A stretch of 64,000 nt of DNA from Leptodactylus fallax. Taxonomy: Eukaryota; Chordata; Amphibia; Anura; Leptodactylidae. The stretch covers positions 4,357,001 through 4,421,000 of the forward strand of contig CAMRHE010000133.1 in assembly GCA_947044405.1 (NCBI GenBank). Direction: 5' to 3'. The translations under genes and the position numbers were made by a program. The notes beneath the pieces were generated by a model that worked only from the letters and a program-made list of their open reading frames with translations, was not told the origin of the DNA and made no database searches. This document shows positions 23,307 through 34,154 of this stretch, piece after piece; position 1 is the stretch's first letter, and every line of letters starts with the position of its first letter.

Positions 23307-24657
23307 TGTATGGGGCCTTAGCTGAGATCTTACAATACATGGAAACACTACATCTACCGAAATGCAGAACAGCTGACCATGCTGTGACTACAGTCAATAC
23401 ACTGGGATATTTACGTGTGTTTTGGTGGTCAGTAACCAGGTTACTTTCATTATGGGTGGAATCTCCCTTTAAAAACTGACACATCAGAAAATAAAATGCG
23501 GTATGCAAAAATAAATCTAACATTGATACTAAACAAACCCAAGGAGTCCATAGACTGACAGTCTCATTTTCTTATGTCATGTCACTGTCTCCACGCAGCG
23601 ATGAAATGGAATGAAAATCACTTAAAGGTGATATCTGGTTTAGAAATATCCTTTTAGGGAATTCTAATTTAATAGATTAGAGTTCATTGTTTAGGATTCT
23701 CATGTATTAGTCTCACCACAGAGTGGCGACAAAGAGCGTCTCTTTCTCTGGAGGACCCGACATGTCCTGGCATTACATGGACAGGCCATTAACCTCCCGC
23801 ACAGTTTTGGACGAGTCCTGCTCGGGGTGAATTGTAATGCAGTTTGCTCAAACCCCAAGCAGGACTCGTCCAAAACTGTGTGGGGAGACGTCCAGGGATA
23901 CTGCCACTTTAAACAGCTCTAAGTCCGGAGTCATGGGAGCTAGAGTCTCGATCTTGGTCTTGATTTAAAGCCAGGTATCCTGGTGTCTGTAGCCCACATA
24001 GATTTAGAGATATCACTGGTTAAAGCGGAGGAGCCTGTACTCGCAACTTCACTTTAACCACTGTGCAGGAGAACACAAGCGGCAGACAGTGCAGGGAGGG
24101 GAGAAGATCATTTTATTATCCACCTGTCCCTGTCATTTCAGATGACCCCAGGGGAGGGGGATCCGTGAAATTTTATTCATGGTATCTCATCCCCCCCCAT
24201 CAATCAGAAGCATACTTGCCATTTAACCCCTTATATGCTGCGGTTAATGCTGACTGCAGCACCTAATTGGTTTTACATATACAAAGTAAAAAATAGACTT
24301 TTCCCCCCGTTTCATGCCAGGAATATTTACTTGAACCAAAAATTCTAAATTCACAAAAGCGACATTTTTTGAGGGTTTTTGCAATTTTAATGTGAAAACA
24401 TTGCAGTACCTAATTCCCACCAGTGGTGGTGCTGTAAGGGGATTTTTATAACTGTAGCCACATTCTCCCACAGCTATAGAAGCATGAAGAAATTCCTAGC
24501 TGCAACATTGTATATTTAGAGCCTCCTACTTCATGAATAGCATTCTAGTGTAGCAGTGAAGACTGACACACTTGGAGATTCCAAGGTGGCGTAAGCAGAA
24601 TATTACAGCACAGTTCAAGGCAATGCTCTTAATGGGTTAGAATAATATTTTACTTAC
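23307..24657. other. Intron, no exon recognised
   Basis: Contains the hairpin at 23794-23885 and T2-like ends at 23622 (TTAAAGGTGATATCTGG) and 24054-24057 (CACTTTAA), which may delimit an old element. Around 24180-24440 there is T-rich frog repeat related to 43120-44330. Confidence 0.4.
23794..23885. repeat. Long imperfect hairpin
   Basis: Arms of about 34 bp (23794-23828 and 23851-23885) share CAGTTTTGGACGAGTCCTGC and its complement with two or three mismatches, around a loop of about 22 bases. It is probably the centre of the T2-like element bounded by TTAA at 23622 and 24054. Confidence 0.7.
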
Positions 24658-24749
24658 CATTCGTACCATCCAACCTTGGCTATTTTCTCTTGTATCTGAA
24701 CAGGATACTCAGCGAAGGAGCTGACTGTCATCCTCAGAGACAGCATGGC
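24658..24749 (-). CDS. cnbd2: CNBD2-like exon: helix leading into the CNBD
   Basis: A 92-nt exon (30 codons plus TG). The acceptor is TTCAATTACAG and the donor GAATG|GTAAGT, a strong site. It encodes LSLRMTVSSFAEYP, VQIQEKIAK and VGWYE, the N-terminal alpha-helical part of a cyclic-nucleotide-binding module, where a phrase of the type F-x-x-Y-P followed by a Lys/Glu-rich helix and VGWYE precedes the barrel. It starts in phase 0, matching the end of the exon at 26463, and its final TG joins C from the exon at 11885 to give Cys before FGPGR. The phase match on both sides and the continuous family match make this a confident exon. The intron that follows is 12.8 kb. Confidence 0.85.
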
Positions 24750-25499
24750 CTGTAATTGAACGCACCGTCTCATGCATATGGAAAGATTATATTTCATTGT
24801 CACAAGTCATTGACTTAAGAATCAATCCTGATATTACAAAGCCGTAGTAGTTCAGCGGCGGCAGCCTCCCGCACACACCAATCCTGCCGCCAAAGATATT
24901 GTTTATGATTGGTAAAATATGTTACCGAAATATCGTCCGGATGATCGATAAGCATGAAAATGAGTGGAAAAATATTTCATTTCATCCGAATACCAGACAG
25001 ATATAACAGCTGGTGACACGGATAATGGCTGAACTCTGCTTGTTTTGATAAATTTTCAGCAACGCGCAGAATTAGAATTGGTGCGGGTGTAGCAGAGCCG
25101 AATTTGTCATTTAAAGGGGTTGTAGCAAATTGTGGCTGAATGTAGTCTGTGATCAGTTTATCCCCAGGGGGTCCTTCTAAGATAAAGGGATTATCCAAAG
25201 TCCTTTTGTGCATGTTGATAAGGCTCTGGCAATATTGTAAGCTGTGCCTTATTACAGATTGTGGTTGCTATGTTGTGAGGAAACTGTAGGTGCTGTGGTT
25301 GCAATGTTATGGTTGCTGTCACATTTATGGGGGCACTGTGGTTAGGACTATCATGGCAGCTCTCATTGTTATATTGACTAACATTATTATGGTGGCCTAT
25401 ATGCTGTCACTAGTATGGCAGCATTGTAACGGACTTTGTGAATGTCACCGTTATGGGGCAGCACTTTAGATGTTACTATTATTGTGACTGGCATTAATA
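24750..25499. other. Intron; small T2 remnant
   Basis: TTAAAGGGGTTGTAGC at 25111 and GGATTATCCAAAGTCCTTTT (about 25188-25207) look like the two ends of a short decayed T2 element. Sequence just before the array (25260-25500) consists of early, diverged units such as GTGGTTGCTATGTTGTG. Confidence 0.45.
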
Positions 25500-26075
25500 T
25501 AAGCAATGTGGTTGCCACTGTTAGAGGGGCACTGGGGATCACTATCACTGATATGGAAGTACTGTAACTGTCACTGTTATGGAGGCACTGTGTATGGTTG
25601 TCACTTTTCTGGGGGGCACTGTGGTTGTCACTGTTGTGGAGGCACTGTGTGTGGTTGTCACTGTTGTGGAGGCACTGTGTGTGATTATCACTGTTGTGGA
25701 GGCACTGTATGTGGTTGCCACTGTTGTGGAGGCACTGTGTGTGGTTGTCACTGTTGTGGAGGCACTGTGTGTGATTATCACTGTTGTGGAGGCACTGTAT
25801 GTGGTTGTCACTGTTGTGGAGGCACTGTGTGTGATTATCACTGTTGTGGAGGCACTGTATGTGGTTGTCACTGTTGTGGAGGCACTGTGTGTGGTTGTTA
25901 CTGTTGTGGAGGCACTGTGTGTGGTTGTCACTGTTGTGGAGGCACTGTGTGTGGTTGTCACTTTTCTGGGTGCACTGTGTGTGGTTGTCACTTTTCTGGG
26001 TGCACTGTGTGTGGTTGTCACTTTTCTGGGTGCACTGTGTGTGGTTGTCACTGTTATGGAGGCACTGGTACAGAT
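25500..26075. repeat. 30-bp minisatellite
   Basis: About 19 copies of a 30-bp unit with GGTTGTCACTGTTGTGGAGG followed by CACTGTGTGT. Because 30 is divisible by 3, all frames stay open through the array (repeated THSASTTV-type, CHCCGGTVCG-type and CLHNSDNHTQ-type peptides). These frames are mutually overlapping, low in complexity and lie within an intron of a verified gene, so they are not proteins. The last units carry CTTTTCTGGGTG in place of CTGTTGTGGAGG three times in a row, a local duplication. Confidence 0.95.
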
Positions 26076-26462
26076 TGATGAAGACTGGCGTAACTAATGC
26101 CAGAGTCTCCATAGCCCCGGAGGTGGCAGAGGGTGCGTCTCACTTACCATGAGGCACATACCTCTTTATAAATGAGGCGCCCCCTCTGGCGGGTCATGTG
26201 CTTGGAGGAGATACGGTATATATATATCAGGTCATAGCTGACGTACATTTCCCACATAATCTGGCAGGGTCGATGCACGCCTCCTTTTTGTTATGTGGAA
26301 ACAAAACATTCCGCTTATGCCCCTTTTTTGTGCCGACATTGCATATTATATGACCAAGAACCCATGGGGCATTCCACCGGGCCTGTCAGATATGCCCACT
26401 TTTTGGCAGGAACATACCACATGTGTGTGGGAGAGTTGGCTATAACATAGACAAACACGTAC
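26076..26462. other. Intron with a hAT-like end
   Basis: CTGGCGTAACTAATGCC at 26086 resembles the hAT terminal repeat CAGTGGCGTAACTA and is followed by CATAGCCCCGGAGG, as in copy C. It sits directly beside the 30-bp array. No partner end was found. Confidence 0.4.
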
Positions 26463-26537
26463 CAACTTTGCTTCTTCCAGCGTCCTCTTCTCCGGTGGGC
26501 TCATAAGGATTTGTTTTGCGTGAGAACTAAGAACCAT
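26463..26537 (-). CDS. cnbd2: CNBD2-like exon: pre-CNBD helix
   Basis: A 75-nt exon (25 codons, phase 0 at both ends). The acceptor is a pyrimidine-rich tract ending GGTCAAG; the donor is AAGTTG|GTACGT. It encodes VLSSHAKQILMSPPEKR and TLEEAKL. The pattern I-L-x-x-P-P-E-x-R-T-x-E-E is characteristic of the segment just upstream of the binding domain in CNBD-type proteins. It begins with ATG, but I treat that as an internal Met: it continues in phase from the exon at 26689, only 151 bp away, and no promoter-like sequence is visible between them. An alternative start here cannot be excluded. Confidence 0.8.
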
Positions 26538-26688
26538 CTTGACCGGGCAGGCAGAAAGGGGTGGACATGATGGACATAAGGAACATACAGTAATTTACAA
26601 TAAGATATATTATCATGGAAACCGTAAATGTCACTACTTAGTTATCAGTTGTACTCCAGTCACATTCAGAGCATCTTTAATACTTTAC

Positions 26689-26800
26689 CTCCATTTTTGC
26701 CTTGAAAAGGGAACGATCAAACAAAAGGTTTTCAGTCTCGTTCTCAAACCCAACATACTCGCTGAAGGAGATGGGCTCCGATCTTGAGGCTGCGTAATCT
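26689..26800 (-). CDS. cnbd2: CNBD2-like exon: N-terminal region
   Basis: A 112-nt exon. Its first base completes an Arg codon begun by AG at the end of the exon at 32096, and 37 codons follow. It encodes DYAASRSEPISFSEYVG, FENETENLLFD and RSLFKAKME. The acceptor is CCTCCTTTCTAG and the donor ATGGAG|GTAAAG. The S-F-D/F-D-R-S-L-F-K-A style segment fits the region before the PPE-R-T motif in CNBD2-type proteins, although I recognise it less firmly than the next exons. Support comes from exact phase agreement on both sides and good splice sites. Upstream lies a 5.3-kb intron with the second 97-bp array. Confidence 0.75.
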
Positions 26801-29800
26801 CTAGAAAGGAGGAAAAGTCACTTGAAGCAAGTCAGAAGACTAAAACGTTAGTCTCATTACAGATAATCCCTTTAACATTGGAGCCACCACAGCGATCATC
26901 TGATCTTCTCAAATCCAGATCCCAGTACACCCACCGAACAGAGGATTTTGCCAGGAAAAGTCACGGCCAGCCAAAAATGAAGTATGACATGATGGTCATG
27001 CAGATGAATGCTTTAGTACACTTGAGCCACAGTGTCTCAGGCTCATAAAGCAGGGTCTGAACAGGGTCCAAGCATAGAATGGTATTGGTTTTTGTACCCT
27101 AAGGTACATCCTAAGGCCAGATATAGTGATGCACCCTGCGCGACCACACAAGACATCTCTTCTATACAATCTCTTTTTGGTACTCACAATTAGACCCCAT
27201 TTGGCATGGTTATATGTAGACTATGTGTAACCATGTGATGGGTCCTAGGACTCCCGTAGGAGAGAATAAATATTTAACTGATGGCACTCCGACTGCTGGG
27301 ACCTATAATAATCATGAAAACGGGGTCCCCAAGTCCAATGTGTGAATAGAATGGTATTGCTTGCTATTCCCTGCAAAGATGTTTCTGTTCCTGCAACTTC
27401 TGACTTCCCAAGCTTGACCTCGGCCTGTTTCCTGTCTTTGAACCTGTGCTGCCTGTCCTGACCTATTGCTTGTATTACCAACTATGCACAAACTCTGCTT
27501 GCCCTGATCTCAATTTGTACCTTTGATGACGCTCGTGCTTGTTTCCTCGGTGTCATGCGACAGTGTCTCTTGACCCTCCTAGATCAGCTGTCATCAACAC
27601 CTGGACTACTCCAAGAGGTAGTGTCCCACATTGCCCTGTTATAAAGCCATCTGTGCCCACAATAAAGATTAAAAGCTTTATACTCACCTATCTGCTGTAC
27701 TCCTCGCGCCGATGCAGTTCTTCACAAAAGCCAGAGGAGTGCAGCTTGTCTTCAGTGTGCATGCGCCAAACCTCTGGCACTTACATAGTGAACCTGAAGT
27801 GTACATCCTCAGCTTCATTGAAGAACTGCGCAGGCGCCGGGAGCACCAGGGAGGAGTCCGATGATAGGTAAGTATAAAGTTTTTTTTTTTAAATATGAGC
27901 ATGTATGGATTTAAAACAGGACAATTGGGGACACTAAACCCCCGGTCTATAAGGACCTGTAGGTGGTTTAGTGTCCCAAATGGACCTGACAGGTTCCCTT
28001 TAAGCCAGTTCCCCTCTTAGGCTACATTCACATTTGTGTCAGGTGTCCATCTGGTGCAGAGTCTGTCAGAATATCTGGACAAAAAAGTCCTGCAAACCCG
28101 ATTTTTTCACCTGGTGATGTCAGGACAAAAATAATGGGCAACTGACGGACAATGGGATCATTGGGGTTCCTTGGGATCCATTGTTGTCCATCATGAGACA
28201 GACTGTTTTTCCATTTTTCAGGTCCTGCCATGGACCAAAAGAAGAGACAGCAAGACGTTGATGTGAATACAGTCTTATTTACTAGCTATTTCTTCAGCAC
28301 CCATGGATTGCTTCACACCACCCCTAGGATATAGGATATCCAATCTAACCCGTATCTATGTCCCTTTGGGCTCCTACGCTATGTTTCCATAAACCGCAGA
28401 CCTATAACAGGACGAGGATGTAAAGTACACAAGACGAGTCGTGTTTCCAGTAACAGATTTCGTTGCTGACTCTTTTCCCCTTCTGGGCCTTTCGGGAAGG
28501 TTTAACACATCCTTACGACAGTGTTGTGGCTGCTTTTAAAATAGATGTGTTAAGACGGAGCGCTGATACTGACTTTGAGACTGTGCAGAACCGGAGTGTA
28601 AAATCTCGCAGCCTCAGACAACAAATTATCGGCTTCATTCTGTTGTGTCTTACAATATACGTTATCATCATTTACGAGACATTCCAAAAAAAAGTTGACG
28701 TAAACCGCATATGTGAGCGTCTCCCCCCCCCCCCCCCAGGACACGGCACACAATATATAAATCTTTCAATTTCCTCCACTTTGTAGCGTGTCTATAACGT
28801 AAAGTCAAATCTCTCTCGTAAAGGCTTTCTTCAGGACGAGCGCGGTTCCTTTGTCTGACCTTAGAAGACGCTGTAACCTCAGCTTTCAGGGGTTCAACAG
28901 ACGTTTTATGGGGGGAAATAGCGACAGGGAACTGTTTCCATAAATACATATGTTTTTCCCATGAAGAATTTAATATGGAGGAGAAGGTGTTAGAAATTAA
29001 TTTCCAATGGAAATGGAAATATCTTCAGACTGTTAGTGTGACACGGGGAATTTACCTCGAATTTACCTTTTTCTTATAGTAACAAGAGTTTAAGGGACTG
29101 TCCAGTAGTGAATGATGTTATGTCCCTAAGTTGGATGCTTTTAAGCTCATCTTCATTCAAGCAGAGCAGTGATCTGTGACTACAATTTAGCTACATTGCC
29201 CGCAGGGAGTCTAAGGTAGTCTGAGACACACCCTCTTGTCTCATCATTGGTTCAAGATGTTGCTCACCGCTTTGCACTGCGGCTCAGTAATCAGACATCT
29301 GCCTGGTAACGAGCTGTGCACCTGTGTGCCCATCACATGACTATGGACCGTGTATCACATGACCATTGACTATATATATATATATCACATGACCATGGAC
29401 TGATTTTTATCCACTGGTAGTAAGCAGAATGAATGACAGCAAGCAGAGATCTAGAAAACCGCGAGGAATTGATACAGAAACTATATTGGAAAATTGTACA
29501 ACTTTTTATTATACAAACAATAACATTTATCTCTCAATATTGGTCTGAAAGTGGACAATCCCTTTTAGCCAGCTTATCTGTATATTAAGTGAATGACTGG
29601 CATGTTGGCATTACACCTGCTGATCATTCATGGGTTTCAGATGCAACTCCTACTTAGTGATGACTATGCAGTGGGATGTGGAAAAGGAAAGTGTCTGCAA
29701 CTGAAGTTTTTACTATGAAGCCTCTTTTTTCTGAGGCTATTCAGCTAGTAAAACTCATATGGTAGAAAGTAAAGGGTTGAAAAGTTGAGAGGAATCTGAA

Positions 29801-29811
29801 GACTGCACCAA
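26801..29811. other. Intron, no exon recognised
   Basis: 27650-28003 is an old palindromic repeat (TTTATACTCACCTATC on the left, GATAGGTAAGTATAAAG on the right) ending in a T2 terminus (ACAGGTTCCCTTTAA, TTAA at 28000-28003). Around 28020-28210 there is a frog repeat with CATTCACATTTGTGTC. A run of about 16 C lies at 28721-28737. The segment 28400-28960 looks unique. No coding exon was found. Confidence 0.45.
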
Positions 29812-31728
29812 ATATAATACAGGATGTAACTCAGGATCAGTACAGGATAAGTAATGTAATGTATGTACACAGTGACTGCACCAGCAGAATAGTGAGTGCA
29901 GCTCTGGAGTATAATACAGGATGTAACTCAGGATCAGTACAGGATAAGTAATGTAATGTATGTACACAGTGACTGCACCAGCAGAATAGTGAGTGCAGCT
30001 CTGGAGTATAATACAGGATGTAACTCAGGATCAGTACAGGATAAGTAATGTAATGTATGTACACAGTGACTGCACCAGCAGAATAGTGAGCGCAGCTCTG
30101 GAGTATAATACAGGATGTAACTCAGGATCAGTACAGGATAAGTAATGTAATGTAATGTATGTACACAGTGACTGTACCAGCAGAATAGTGAGTGCAGCTC
30201 TGGAGTATAATACAGGATGTAACTCAGGATCAGTACAGGATAAGTAATGTAATGTATGTACACAGTGACTGTACCAGCAGAATAGTGAGTGCAGCTCTGG
30301 AGTATAATACAGGATGTAACTCAGGATCAGTACAGGATAAGTAATGTAATGTATGTACACAGTGACTGCACCAGCAGAATAGTGAGTGCAGCTCTAGAGT
30401 ATAATACAGGATGTAACTCAGGATCAGTACAGGATAAGTAATGTAATGTATGTACACAGTGACTGCACCAGCAGAATAGTGAGTGCAGCTCTAGAGTATA
30501 ATACAGGATGTAACTCAGGATCAGTACAGGATAAGTAATGTAATGTATGTACACAGTGACTGCACCAGCAGAATAGTGAGTGCAGCTCTGGAGTATAATA
30601 CAGGATATAACTCAGGATCAGTACAGGATAAGTAATGTAATGTATGTACACAGTGACTGTACCAGCAGAATAGTGAGTGCAGCTCTGGAGTATAATACAG
30701 GATGTAACTCAGGATCAGTACAGGATAAGTAATGTAATGTATGTACACAGTGACTGCACCAGCAGAATAGTGAGTGCAGCTCTGGAGTATAATACAGGAT
30801 GTAACTCAGGATCAGTACAGGATAAGTAATGTAATGTATGTACACAGTGACTGCACCAGCAGAATAGTGAGTGCAGCTCTAGAGTATAATACAGGATGTA
30901 ACTTAGGATCAGTACAGGATAAGTAATGTAATGTATGTACACAGTGACTGTACCAGCAGAATAGTGAGCGCAGCTCTGGAGTATAATACAGGATGTAACT
31001 CAGGATCAGTACAGGATAAGTAATGTAATGTATGTACACAGTGACTATACCAGCAGAATAGTGAGTGCAGCTCTGGAGTATAATACAGGATGTAACTCAG
31101 GATCAGTACAGGATAAGTAATGTAATGTATGTACACAGTGACCGCACCAGCAGAATAGTGAGTGCAGCTCTGGAGTATAATACAGGATGTAACTCAGGAT
31201 CAGTACAGGATAAGTAATGTAATGTATGTACACAGTGACTGCACCAGCAGAATAGTGAGTGCAGCTCTAGAGTATAATACAGGATGTAACTTAGGATCAG
31301 TACAGGATAAGTAATGTAATGTATGTACACAGTGACTGTACCAGCAGAATAGTGAGCGCAGCTCTGGAGTATAATACAGGATGTAACTCAGGATCAGTAC
31401 AGGATAAGTAATGTAATGTATGTACACAGTGACTGCACCAGCAGAATAGTGAGCGCAGCTCTGGAGTATAATACAGGATGTAACTCAGGATCAGTACAGG
31501 ATAAGTAATGTAATGTATGTACACAGTGACTGTACCAGCAGAATAGTGAGTGCAGCTCTGGAGTATAATACAGGATGTAACTCAGGATCAGTACAGGATA
31601 AGTAATGTAATGTATGTACATAGTGACTGTACCAGCAGAATAGTGAGTGCAGCTCTGGAGTATAATACAGGATGTAACTCAGGATCAGTACAGGATAAGT
31701 AATGTAATGTATGTACACAGTGACTGAG
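29812..31728. repeat. 97-bp minisatellite, array 2
   Basis: About 20 copies of the same 97-bp unit as the array at 469-1947, in the same orientation. It begins part-way through a unit (AATATAATACAGGATGTAAC) and ends at GTACACAGTGACTG. One copy carries a 5-bp insertion (AATGT repeated once more at about 30148). A pair of units bearing CTCTAGAGTATAA and AACTTAGGATC recurs at about 30880 and 31270, showing a multi-unit duplication. It lies within the intron between exons 32096-32163 and 26689-26800. Confidence 0.95.
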
Positions 31729-32095
31729 TACAAGATATGTAGTGCAATAAAATTATAAAGTTACTTAGCTTTTGGTGCAGATTTATTGCTTATACAACCT
31801 GTAAAGCACTATTGTGGGCATACACATTACAGAAACACTTATACACACTTATGAGAGTAGTGGGAGTGCTGAATCCTCCAGGCTATAGTAAATACTCCAT
31901 TTTGCTAGAAGTGTCTCTTAAATAATATACAGTTTTTAGGAATTATGCTAAAATACAGAGAAGCCAATTGAGTAGAATAAGTGGTGCTGCCTCTGTTCCA
32001 GAATTTCTAATTCCCATCATTTACAACAATTATTTTACTGCTACCTGTAATTATTATTTCTGCCTGTAAACCTTCGGAGAGGATAAAATTCTTAC

Positions 32096-32163
32096 CTATA
32101 AATTTTTATGAGGTTGCGAATAACTTGAACAACAAGGACAGCTGTGCGAAACTTGTGGATGTA
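32096..32163 (-). CDS. cnbd2: CNBD2-like exon, most 5' one seen
   Basis: A 68-nt exon (22 codons plus AG). The acceptor is CATTCTCTCTTACAG and the donor TATAG|GTAAGA, both strong. It encodes YIHKFRTAVLVVQVI and RNLIKIY, a basic, hydrophobic helix. N-terminal helices of this kind (K/R-F-R-x-A-V...V-R-x-L) precede the FD-x-S-x-F segment in CNBD2-type proteins. The terminal AG pairs with A from the exon at 26800 to form Arg. It starts in phase 0 and needs at least one more exon upstream for the start codon; none could be supported between 32164 and the end of the window. The short size makes this exon the least certain of the five by similarity, but its splice sites and phase are convincing. Confidence 0.72.
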
Positions 32164-33007
32164 CTGTAAGAGAGAATGAGAAGAGACAGAGCGCTGATCA
32201 CTACACCGCATCGACATTACCACATCAGACACGTATCAGCCATGACCTACACATAGTACAATGCAGCTAATGGGCCACGGCACTTCAGGCTGGGTATACC
32301 GTATACATTATACAGTGACGGAAATCCAGACTTTCTGGATTATTGGAAGCGAATATGGGTGCAATAAGGGAAAACTATGAACAGGGGGCACAGGCCATGG
32401 AGGAGCAATGCTATAATTTCTTAAAAAGTAGAAGGAAGCAAATCCCAAGACACAAGTGAGACGTGTCTAGGAGAAAGACGTATAAAACCCCTTTAAGTAG
32501 AATGTGTTGCCAATTTCTATTTATTTATTAAAACCAGATACTGAAATCTATCACTTTTTTTCTAATCGGTTTTTATTTTCTGATTATATATTTTTTTTAT
32601 TCTATTTGCTGTCCATGATTATGAGGGCAGTCATCTTGACTGAGCTTCTCCTCTGCTCTGTTAACAGAATTTAGGGATCTGCTTTACAGCAGTCACATGG
32701 CCATAGGCAGCAATAGACTGGAGCCGACACATTGAGGTCTATGGGAGAGTTTTCCACACATGCTCTGTGCAGGGAGGAGATACGCTGTGACATTATTGTC
32801 AGTAGTGATGTAATGATGGTCAGTGGTGTTATCTATAGAGGTGTTATTTTATATTGTAATCCTGTCTGTGATGTAAAAGTTGTTAGGGGTCAGTCTGTTA
32901 TTAGACTTAGTGGCAAGAATATAACAAATTGCAGGCTATAGTACTTAAAAAAAAAAATATATCTATATATATATCTATATATATATATATAGATATATAT
33001 ATATATA
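32164..33007. other. No exon recognised; AT repeat at right
   Basis: Unique-looking sequence, then an AT/TATC dinucleotide-type tract at 32946-33007 that forms the insertion site (TA) of the Tc1 fragment. Confidence 0.45.
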
Positions 33008-33653
33008 CAGTGCCTTGCGAAAGTATTCGGCCCCTTGAACTTTTCAACCTTTTGCCACATTTCAGGCTTCAGAGATAAAGATCTAAAATTTAAATTTTTT
33101 GCTGAAGAATCAACAAGTGGGACACAATTGTGAAGTGGAACGAAATTTATTGGTTATTTTAAACTTTTGTAAAAAATAAAAAACTGAAAAGTGGGGCGTG
33201 CAATATTATTGAGCCCCTTTACTTTCAGTGCAGCAAACCCACTCCAGAAGTTCAGTGAGGATCTCTGAATGATCCAATGTTGTCCTAAATGACTGATGAT
33301 GATAAATATAATCCACCTGTGTGTAATCAAGTCTCCGTATAAATGCACCTGCTCTGTGATAGTCTCAGGGTTCTGTTTAAAGCGCAGAGAGCATCATGAA
33401 GACCAAGGAACACACCAGGCAGGTCCGTGATACTGTTGTGGAGAAGTTTAAAGCCGGATTTGGATACAAAAAGATTTCCCAAACTTTAAACATCCCAAGG
33501 AGCACTGTGCAAGCAATCATATTGAAATGGAAGGAGTATCAGACCACTGCAAATCTACCAAGACCCGGCTGTCCCTCTAAACTTTCATCTCAAACAAGGA
33601 GAAGTCTGATCAGAGATGCAGCCAAAAGGCCCATGATCACTCTGGATGAACTG
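33008..33653 (+). pseudogene. 5' fragment of a Tc1-like transposon
   Basis: Starts right after TA with CAGTGCCTTGCGAAAGTATT, a familiar Tc1-family terminal repeat. A 5' leader follows, then an open frame from ATG at 33396. The 87 or so residues are the bipartite DNA-binding region of a Tc1 transposase: KTKEHTRQVRDTVVEKF, a first helix-turn-helix in GYKKISQTLNIPRSTVQ, the GRPR-like linker RPGCPSKLS and the start of the second helix-turn-helix (LIRDAAKRPMITLDELQ). The frame then runs into the Helitron boundary. The whole DDE catalytic region and the right terminal repeat are missing, also on the far side of the Helitron. It cannot transpose by itself. Confidence 0.85.
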
Positions 33654-33722
33654 CAGACAGACAGACAGAAACTCATTTTTATATATATAAGAGATAAAAA
33701 TGAGTTTCTGTCTGTCTGTCTG
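33654..33722. repeat. Perfect 29-bp inverted repeat at the Tc1/Helitron junction
   Basis: Arms 33654-33682 and 33694-33722 are exact complements. The left arm starts CAGACAGACAG and runs to CTCATTTTTAT; the right arm starts ATAAAAATGAG and ends CTGTCTGTCTG. They surround an 11-base AT-rich loop. The right arm is the normal 5' start of this Helitron type; the left arm looks like an inverted second copy of that terminus. Confidence 0.85.
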
Positions 33723-34154
33723 TCTGTTCTTTATGCGCGACCAAACGACTGGGCTGATCCTCACCAAATTTGGCACACATGTACATCAGGTGTCCGGGAA
33801 TATTTTAGACTAGGTCTCAGCTCTCTTGGATGTACCGTTCCTGAGATACAGTATTCCCAAAAAATGACCAACATTAGCTAATACAAGTCTACAAGTCTTT
33901 CACTCATATTCCAACTGCCATGCACACGGTCACATGTCCCTTATCAGCCAATAAGAGCTCGCAGGCGCTTACTCTCCTTAGGCACACAGGTTTCCATAGC
34001 AACCAAGCTATGTATGACCTGTATTAGTCAATAGCAGCTCGCAGATCCTTAAATATTCAGTCATATCACGTGTATCAGCCAATATAAGTTCAAATTTAAT
34101 TTACCAGGTTTCCATAACAACACAGCCATAAATAGACTGTACCTATACTGGACT

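Noticed and set aside
25387..26152. Long overlapping frames up to 241 codons on both strands with repeated peptides
   Set aside because: A 30-bp minisatellite keeps all frames open. The region lies in an intron, and the frames are mutually exclusive by-products.
26463..26537. ATG at 26537 as the true start codon of the CNBD gene
   Set aside because: Two upstream exons connect in phase to this one, and a splice acceptor precedes the ATG directly, so an internal Met is more likely.
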